From Streptomyces plumbidurans (GTDB lineage Bacteria > Actinomycetota > Actinomycetes > Streptomycetales > Streptomycetaceae), in the NCBI RefSeq assembly GCF_019857225.1, contig NZ_JAFJSY010000009.1, positions 1 to 64,000 on the forward strand: a DNA stretch of 64,000 nucleotides, read 5' to 3'. Made by a program: the position numbers and the translations under genes. The number at the start of each line of letters is the position of its first letter. Position 1 is the first letter of the stretch. Shown here one piece after another: positions 58,327-64,000 of the stretch. The notes beneath the pieces are model-generated. The model saw only the letters and a list, made by a program, of their open reading frames with translations. It was not told where the DNA came from and made no database searches.

Positions 58327-60198
58327 GGTCTCTTGCACTACCGCCAGCAGTGAACCGACTGTGACCTGTTGGCCGGACACGACATGCAAAGCGCTCAGCG
58401 TTCCTGCGGTGGGAGCTGTGATCTTGTGCTGCATCTTCATCGCCTCCAGCCACAGGAGGGGCTGTCCGGCCGTTACGGGGGACCCCTCGGTCAGGCCCTC
58501 GGCAACCTTCACGACCGTGCCCGGCATGGGGGCGAGGAGGGAGCCGGGGGCGTGTTGGGCGGTGGGGTCGGGGAAGCGGGGGAGGGCGGTGAGGGGGGTG
58601 GTGTTGACGTAGATCCGGGTGCCGTAGCGGGACACCTCGAACTTGCGTTGTACGCCGTCCACTTCGAGGACCACGAGGTCGGGCGTGGCCGTCACGACGC
58701 GTACGCCGTCGGCCTCCAGGCCCGTGCGGGTGTGGCGGTAGCGGGCCTCGTGCTCCTCGCCCGCCATGGCGTACCGCTTGGTCTGCGGCTGGGAGGGGAG
58801 GTTGCGGAAGCCGCCGAAGCGGGAGGTGCGGGTGCGGGCGTCGGCGAGGGCGGCCGCGAGCGGGGCGTACGGGTCGGGGGCCGGGGTGGTCAGGTCGGTG
58901 AGGTGGCGGTCGTAGAAGCCGGTGTCCATGCCGGCGCTCGTGAACTCCTTGTGGCGCAGGGAGCGGACGAGGAGGTCGCGGTTGGTGACCGGGCCGTGGA
59001 TGGTGGCGCGCTCCAGGACGGCGGAGAGTCTGCGGACGGCCTCCGCGCGCGTGGGGGCGTGGGCGATCACCTTGGCGAGCATGGGGTCGTAGTGGACGCC
59101 GATGTCGTCGCCGTCGCCGTAGCCCGTGTCGAGGCGGACGCCGTCGGGGACGGCCAGGCGGTGCAGGGTGCCGGTCTGCGGGGCCCAGTCGGCCGCCGGG
59201 TCCTCGGCGTACAGACGGGCCTCGATGGCGTGGCCACGCGCGCGTGGGGGGTCGTTCTCGAGGGGGTGGCCCTCGGCGACGCGGATCTGCTCGGCGACCA
59301 GGTCGAGGCCGAACACGGCTTCCGTGACGGGGTGTTCGACCTGGAGGCGGGTGTTCATCTCCAGGAAGTGGGCCCGGTCGCCGGCGACGAGGAACTCGAC
59401 CGTGCCCGCACCCACGTACGAGACGGCGCGTGCGGCGCGTACGGCCAGTGTGTGCAGTTCGTCCGTGAGCTGCTCGGAGAGGCCGGGGGCGGGCGCCTCC
59501 TCGACGACCTTCTGGTGGCGGCGTTGCAGGGAGCAGTCGCGGGTGCCCAGCGCCCACACCGTGCCGTGGGTGTCGGCGAGGATCTGCACCTCGACGTGCC
59601 GGCCGCCCTCGACGTACGGCTCGACGAAGACCTCGCCGCCGCCGAAGGCGCTCGCGGCCTCGGCGCGGGCGCCCTCCAGGGCACCGTCGAGGTCGTCCAG
59701 GCGGCGCACGATCCGCATGCCGCGCCCGCCGCCGCCCGCGGCGGCCTTCACCAGCACCGGCAGGTCGGACTCGGTGACCCGGTCGCGGTCCAGGGATTCG
59801 ATGCCCATCAGCTGCTTGGCCCGGGTCTTGGACGCCATCGCCTCGATCGCCTCGGGCGGCGGCCCGATCCACACCAGTCCTGCGTCGAGGACGGCGCGCG
59901 CGAAGTCGGCGTTCTCGGAGAGGAAGCCGTAGCCGGGGTGGACGGCGTCCGCGCCGGAGGCGACGGCCGCCTTCACGATCAGGTCGCCGCGCAGATACGT
60001 CTCGGCGGGCGCCGCGCCCGGCAGCCGTACGGCCGTGTCGGCCACGCGCGCGTGCAGCGCGTTCTCGTCGGCGTCGGAGTGCACGGCGACCGTACGAATG
60101 CCCAGATCGCGGCAGGTCCGGAAGATGCGGCAGGCGATCTCGCCGCGGTTGGCGACGAGCACCGAGGTGATCGTGGAAGGGATCGCAGATGTGATCAC
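58324..60198 (-). CDS. Biotin-dependent acyl-CoA carboxylase, alpha chain (biotin carboxylase + BCCP)
   Basis: 624 residues from the GTG at 60198 (AGGAG five bases upstream); the ATG at 60219 is the alternative. Biotin carboxylase comes first (VLVANRGEIACRIFRT, ATP-grasp VKAAAGGGGRGMRIV, FLEMNTRLQVEHPVTE), then a C-terminal biotinyl domain with the attachment site LWLEAMKMQH (Lys about 585). The segment after KTRAKQLM is a dozen residues shorter than in typical MCC alpha. It pairs with the beta chain to carboxylate an unsaturated acyl-CoA such as methylcrotonyl- or geranyl-CoA. Confidence 0.94.
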   Translation of the reverse strand: MITSAIPSTITSVLVANRGEIACRIFRTCRDLGIRTVAVHSDADENALHARVADTAVRLPGAAPAETYLRGDLIVKAAVASGADAVHPGYGFLSENADFARAVLDAGLVWIGPPPEAIEAMASKTRAKQLMGIESLDRDRVTESDLPVLVKAAAGGGGRGMRIVRRLDDLDGALEGARAEAASAFGGGEVFVEPYVEGGRHVEVQILADTHGTVWALGTRDCSLQRRHQKVVEEAPAPGLSEQLTDELHTLAVRAARAVSYVGAGTVEFLVAGDRAHFLEMNTRLQVEHPVTEAVFGLDLVAEQIRVAEGHPLENDPPRARGHAIEARLYAEDPAADWAPQTGTLHRLAVPDGVRLDTGYGDGDDIGVHYDPMLAKVIAHAPTRAEAVRRLSAVLERATIHGPVTNRDLLVRSLRHKEFTSAGMDTGFYDRHLTDLTTPAPDPYAPLAAALADARTRTSRFGGFRNLPSQPQTKRYAMAGEEHEARYRHTRTGLEADGVRVVTATPDLVVLEVDGVQRKFEVSRYGTRIYVNTTPLTALPRFPDPTAQHAPGSLLAPMPGTVVKVAEGLTEGSPVTAGQPLLWLEAMKMQHKITAPTAGTLSALHVVSGQQVTVGSLLAVVQET

Positions 60199-60227
60199 AG
60201 AGGCTCCTGTTGTCGTCATGTGACCCC

Positions 60228-61826
60228 TCACATCCGGAAGACGCCGAAGCCGCCGCGTGCGCCCTCGTAGGGCGCCGTGTGGATGGCGGACAGGCACAGG
60301 CCGAGGACGGTGCGGGTGTCGCGCGGGTCGATGACGCCGTCGTCGTACAGCCGCCCGGACAGGAACTTCGGCAGCGACTCGGACTCGATCTGCTGCTCCA
60401 CCATGGCGCGCAGCCCGGCGTCCGCCTCGTCGTCGTAGGGCTGACCCTTCGCGGCCGCCGACTGGCGGGCGACGATCGACAGGACGCCGGCGAGCTGCTG
60501 CGGGCCCATGACGGCCGACTTGGCGCTGGGCCAGGCGAACAGGAAGCGCGGGTCGTAGGCGCGTCCGCACATGCCGTAGTGCCCGGCGCCGTAGGAGGCG
60601 CCCATGAGGACGGACAGGTGCGGGACCTTCGAGTTGGAGACCGCGTTGATCATCATGGCGCCGTGCTTGATGATGCCGCCCTGCTCGTACTCCTTGCCGA
60701 CCATGTAACCGGTGGTGTTGTGCAGGAACAGCAGCGGGATGTCGCGCTGGTTGGCGAGCTGGATGAACTGGGCGGCCTTCTGCGACTCCTCGCTGAAGAG
60801 CACTCCCTGGGCGTTCGCCAGGATGCCGACCGGATAGCCGTGCAGGGCGGCCCAGCCGGTGGTCAGGCTGGTCCCGTACAGCGGCTTGAACTCGTCGAAG
60901 TCGGAGGCGTCGACGATCCGGGCGATGACCTCGCGCGGGTCGAAGGGGATCTTGAGGTCGCCGGGGACGATGCCGAGCAGCTCCTCCTCGTCGTACTTGG
61001 GAGGTGCGGCGGGTCCCGGATCCTCGTACGCCTTGCGGTGGTTGAGGCGGGCGACCACGCGCCGGGCCTGGCGCAGGGCGTCGGGCTCGTCGACGGCGAA
61101 GTAGTCCGCGAGACCCGACACGCGCGCGTGCATCTCGGCGCCGCCCAGCGACTCGTCGTCGCTCTCCTCACCGGTGGCCATCTTCACCAGCGGCGGCCCG
61201 CCGAGGAAGACCTTCGCGCGCTCCTTGACCATGATCACGTGGTCGGACATGCCGGGGATGTACGCACCTCCGGCGGTGGAGTTGCCGAAGACGACGGCGA
61301 CGGTGGGGATGCCGGCGGCCGAGAGCCGGGTCAGGTCGCGGAAGATGGCGCCGCCGGGGATGAAGATCTCCTTCTGCGACGGCAGATCGGCGCCGCCCGA
61401 CTCCACCAGGCTGATGCAGGGCAGCCGGTTGGCGAGCGCGATGTCGTTGGCGCGCAGGGCCTTCTTCAGCGACCAGGGGTTGCTGGCGCCACCGCGCACG
61501 GTCGGGTCGTTGGCGGTGATCAGGCACTCCACGCCCTCGACGACGCCGATGCCGGTGACCAGCGAGGCGCCCACGGCGTAGTCGCTCCCCCAGGCGGCGA
61601 GCGGCGACAGCTCCAGGAAGGGTGTGTCCGGGTCGAGCAGCAGCTCGATGCGCTCCCGGGCGAGCAGCTTGCCGCGCTTGCGGTGCCGCTCCACGTACTT
61701 CTCACCACCGCCCGCGAGCGCCTTCGCGTGCTCGGCGTCGAGGTCGGCGAGCTTGGCGAGCATGGCCTCGCGGTTCTCGCGGTAGTCGGAACCGGCCGTG
61801 TCCAGACCGGAGTTGATCACTGTCAC
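60228..61826 (-). CDS. Acyl-CoA carboxylase, beta chain (carboxyltransferase)
   Basis: 532 residues from the GTG at 61826, seven bases after GGAGG and overlapping the AtuA-like stop (GTGA). It is MCC/GCC beta-like: LLDPDTPFLELSPLAAWG, NPWSLKKALRANDIALANRLPCISLVESGGADLPSQ, and oxyanion-loop segments FGNSTAGGAYIPGMSD and SYGAGHYGMCGRAYDPRFLFAWP. It transfers carboxyl from biotin to the acyl-CoA. The ESGGADLP wording is shared with methylcrotonyl- and geranyl-CoA carboxylases rather than propionyl-CoA carboxylase. Confidence 0.95.
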   Translation of the reverse strand: MTVINSGLDTAGSDYRENREAMLAKLADLDAEHAKALAGGGEKYVERHRKRGKLLARERIELLLDPDTPFLELSPLAAWGSDYAVGASLVTGIGVVEGVECLITANDPTVRGGASNPWSLKKALRANDIALANRLPCISLVESGGADLPSQKEIFIPGGAIFRDLTRLSAAGIPTVAVVFGNSTAGGAYIPGMSDHVIMVKERAKVFLGGPPLVKMATGEESDDESLGGAEMHARVSGLADYFAVDEPDALRQARRVVARLNHRKAYEDPGPAAPPKYDEEELLGIVPGDLKIPFDPREVIARIVDASDFDEFKPLYGTSLTTGWAALHGYPVGILANAQGVLFSEESQKAAQFIQLANQRDIPLLFLHNTTGYMVGKEYEQGGIIKHGAMMINAVSNSKVPHLSVLMGASYGAGHYGMCGRAYDPRFLFAWPSAKSAVMGPQQLAGVLSIVARQSAAAKGQPYDDEADAGLRAMVEQQIESESLPKFLSGRLYDDGVIDPRDTRTVLGLCLSAIHTAPYEGARGGFGVFRM

Positions 61827-63514
61827 AGCAGGTCCTCCGGGATGTCCAGGTGGCGGGAGCGCAGCCATTCGCCGAGGGCCTTGGCCTGCGGGTCGAAGCG
61901 GTGCTGGGCTGCGACGCCCGCGCCGAGGATGCCCTCGACGACGAAGTTGAGCGCGCGCAGATTCGGCAGGACGTGCCGTACGACGCCCAAGTCGGCCGTT
62001 TCCGGCAGCAGTTCACGGAACCGTTCGACGGTGAGCGTGTGCACCAGCCACCGCCAGGCGGCGTCCGACCGCACCCACACCCCGACGTTGGCGTTGCCGC
62101 CCTTGTCCCCGCTACGGGCCCCGGCGACGACACCGAGAGGGGCGCGGCGGACACGGGATGCGGCCCGCGGCTCGGGAGCCTCGGGCTCCGGCAGGTCTTC
62201 GAGTACGAGGCTGTCGGCGGCCGGTGGCACGGAAATCCGGCGCCCGTCGTGGAGCACCGCCATGTGCTCGACGTCGCCCTGGGGGACGTACACGGCGTCG
62301 AAGACCCCGTAGGGCGCGCCCTTTCCGGGTGGTGCGAGCACATGGAAGCCGGGGTAGCTGGCGAGCGCCAGCTCGATGGCGGCGCCGCTCAACGGCCGTC
62401 CGACGACCGCCTCGTCGGGGTCCCGCACGACCAGCCGGAGCACGGCGCTCGCGGTCTCCTCGGAAGCGGCGTCGGCCTTGTCGGTGCGGACGAGATCCCA
62501 ACGGACTTCGTTCGGCGGTGACTTGGCGAGCGCGTCCGTCATCTGCTCGCGCACGAGCGCGGCCTTGGCCTCGATGTCGAGGCCGGTGAGGACGAAGGCG
62601 ACCTCGTTGCGGAAGCCGCCGAGGCGGTTGAGGCCGACCTTGAGGGTCGGGGGCGGGGCCTCGCCCCGTGCGCCGTCGATACGGACGCGGTCGGGGCCGT
62701 CCTGGGTGAGCCGGATCGTGTCGAGGCGGGCGGTGACGTCGGGACCGGCGTAGCGGGCGCCACCGGTCTCGTACAGGAGCTGCGCGGTGACCGTGCCGGT
62801 GTCGACGAAGCCGCCGGTACCGGGGTGCTTGGTGATGACGCAGCTGCCGTCCTCGTGGACCTCGGCGAGCGGGAAGCCGGGGTGGCGAAGGTCGTGGTCG
62901 CCCTCGCTGAAAAAGGCGTAGTTGCCGCCGGTGGCCTGAGTCCCGCACTCCAGGACGTGTCCGGCGACGACGGCGCCCGCGAGCCGGTCGTACTCCCCCG
63001 GCTGCCAGCCGAAGTGCGCGGCGGCGGGCCCGGTGACCAGTGCCGCGTCCGTGACCCGGCCGGTGACGACGACGTCCGCGCCCTCGCGCAGGCACGCGGC
63101 GATCCCGAAGCCGCCGAGGTAGGCGTGGGCGGCGAGGCTGCCCGGGTGGGCGGCGGTGAGGTCGTCGCCCTCGACGTGGGCGACACGAACGGGGATGCCG
63201 AGGCGGTCGGCCAACTTCCGTACGGCGTCGGCGAGTCCGGCCGGGTTGAGGCCGCCGGCGTTGGTGACGACGCGGACCCCGCGCTCGTGCGCGATACCGA
63301 GGCACTCCTCCAACTGGCGCAGGAAGGTGCGGGCATACCCGGCGGCGGGGTCCTTCAGCCGGTCCCGGCCGAGGATCAGCATGGTGAGTTCGGCGAGGTA
63401 GTCGCCGGTGAGGACGTCGAGTTCGCCGCCGGTGAGCATCTCGCGCATGGCGTCAAAACGGTCGCCGTAGAAGCCGGAGGCGTTGCCGATGCGCAGGGGC
63501 GGCCGTGGCGTCAC
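61823..63514 (-). CDS. Acyclic terpene utilisation AtuA-like protein
   Basis: 563 residues from the GTG at 63514, overlapping the preceding stop (GTGA). The N-terminal half is the DUF1446/AtuA domain ([66 protein letters not shown]), and the C-terminal half carries [17 protein letters not shown], the AtuA C-domain signature. AtuA is required for growth on citronellol and geraniol in Pseudomonas, although its reaction is not settled. Its position in front of the carboxylase genes points to a terpenoid or related branched substrate. Confidence 0.9.
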   Translation of the reverse strand: MTPRPPLRIGNASGFYGDRFDAMREMLTGGELDVLTGDYLAELTMLILGRDRLKDPAAGYARTFLRQLEECLGIAHERGVRVVTNAGGLNPAGLADAVRKLADRLGIPVRVAHVEGDDLTAAHPGSLAAHAYLGGFGIAACLREGADVVVTGRVTDAALVTGPAAAHFGWQPGEYDRLAGAVVAGHVLECGTQATGGNYAFFSEGDHDLRHPGFPLAEVHEDGSCVITKHPGTGGFVDTGTVTAQLLYETGGARYAGPDVTARLDTIRLTQDGPDRVRIDGARGEAPPPTLKVGLNRLGGFRNEVAFVLTGLDIEAKAALVREQMTDALAKSPPNEVRWDLVRTDKADAASEETASAVLRLVVRDPDEAVVGRPLSGAAIELALASYPGFHVLAPPGKGAPYGVFDAVYVPQGDVEHMAVLHDGRRISVPPAADSLVLEDLPEPEAPEPRAASRVRRAPLGVVAGARSGDKGGNANVGVWVRSDAAWRWLVHTLTVERFRELLPETADLGVVRHVLPNLRALNFVVEGILGAGVAAQHRFDPQAKALGEWLRSRHLDIPEDLL

Positions 63515-64000
63515 CGGGCGGCTCCCTTCGGCGGGCGGCCCTTGCCCGGGGGCCCGGCGAAGGCCTGGGCGATGTCCAGCCAGCGGTCGGCGTTCTCGCC
63601 TACGGCCTCGACGGCGAGGTCGTCGCGGTGGGCGCGCTGGGTGACCAGGAGGCAGAAGTCGAGGGCGGGGCCGGTGACGCGCTCGTCGGCGTCCTCGGGG
63701 CCGTAGGTCCACAACTCGCCCGAGGGTGCGGTGAGTTCGACCCGGAACTGCTCGAACGGCACGGGCAGTCCATGCACGCCGAACGCGAAGTCGCGGGTGC
63801 GGACACCGAGGCGGGCGATGTGGCGGAGGCGGTCGGTGGGGGTGCGTTCCACGCCGAGGGCCGCCGCTACGTCCCCGCCGTGGGCCCAGGTCTCCATGAG
63901 GCGGGCGGTGGCCATGGAGGCGGTGGCCATGGGCGGGCCGTACCAGGGGAAACGGGCCCCCTCGGGCGCCGCTCGCAGCGCCTCGGCCAACGCCTTGCGC
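63511..64000 (-). CDS. TIGR03084-type metal-binding (DinB superfamily) protein, C-terminal part
   Basis: The frame is open to the right edge, so only the last 162 codons are visible. The helical motif [31 protein letters not shown] carries the family's conserved Met/His/Asp pattern, and the ending resembles DinB/MDMPI-like proteins annotated TIGR03084. In actinobacteria this gene regularly precedes AtuA-like and carboxylase genes; its role is unknown. Its TGA overlaps the AtuA-like GTG. Confidence 0.85.
   Translation of the reverse strand, partial: RKALAEALRAAPEGARFPWYGPPMATASMATARLMETWAHGGDVAAALGVERTPTDRLRHIARLGVRTRDFAFGVHGLPVPFEQFRVELTAPSGELWTYGPEDADERVTGPALDFCLLVTQRAHRDDLAVEAVGENADRWLDIAQAFAGPPGKGRPPKGAAR

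Noticed and set aside
1..64000. tRNA, rRNA or integrase attachment sites
   Set aside because: No cloverleaf, rRNA-like sequence, integrase gene or tRNA-derived direct repeat was found by reading.

Overview
The window reads as a segment of a Streptomyces chromosome. GC content is very high, genes are dense with GTG starts and ATGA/GTGA overlaps, and Streptomyces-type regulators are present (STAS antagonist, HATPase anti-sigma, sigma/zinc-finger anti-sigma pair, NsdA-like TPR regulator, DmdR1-type iron repressor). From memory, the order purU - SCO4402-type protein - ... - dmdR1 - SIS protein - citrate synthase - enoyl-CoA hydratase - cinnamate:CoA ligase - acyl-CoA dehydrogenase - biotin carboxylase pair matches the S. 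coelicolor SCO4380-SCO4411 neighbourhood. No comparison was run.

Layout. 1-2.7 kb: Ser/Thr kinase (cut by the left edge), VOC protein, TetR regulator. 2.8-31.5 kb: scattered acyl-CoA catabolism genes (four acyl-CoA dehydrogenase genes, thiolase-fold protein, Zn-ribbon/OB-fold partner, DoxX, NDP-forming acyl-CoA synthetase, enoyl-CoA hydratase, flavin reductase, SDR, Zn alcohol dehydrogenase, cyclase-family hydrolase, amidohydrolase, AMP-forming CoA ligase). Between them lie a lipoprotein, two split-barrel flavoproteins, a GNAT, two flavin oxidases, a decayed HigBA toxin-antitoxin region, an MFS/GlxA-type AraC pair and a HATPase. The promoters of the catabolic genes share one palindrome, CTGACG-N3-CGTCAG, so they look like a single regulon.

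31.5-49.5 kb: calcium-binding EF-hand protein, STAS, sigma/anti-sigma, purU, SCO4402-type protein, substrate-binding lipoprotein, a membrane protein with repeated TQYIPPV motifs, an NsdA-like regulator, prim-pol, an ABC exporter pair, an alpha/beta hydrolase whose nucleophile is Ala, DmdR1, a SIS protein and a PAS protein.

49.5-51.7 kb: an accessory insertion with an IscB RNA-guided nuclease (PLMP, split RuvC, bridge helix, HNH, all catalytic residues present), preceded by a hairpin-rich tract that is a good candidate omega RNA. A 12-codon ORF with a full-length Shine-Dalgarno and its own promoter follows. 51.8-54.8 kb: pdxH, citrate synthase, TetR. 54.8-64 kb: a tightly overlapping minus-strand operon (DinB-like TIGR03084 protein, AtuA-like protein, carboxylase beta and alpha, acyl-CoA dehydrogenase, cinnamate:CoA-ligase-type enzyme, enoyl-CoA hydratase, TetR) that resembles acyclic-terpene or methylcrotonyl-CoA type catabolism.

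Non-coding structure is unusually rich. There are three unrelated degenerate minisatellites (23, 27 and 18 bp) in intergenic gaps, and a dispersed GC-rich repeat with one copy translated inside an acyl-CoA dehydrogenase gene. No rRNA, tRNA or CRISPR array was seen.
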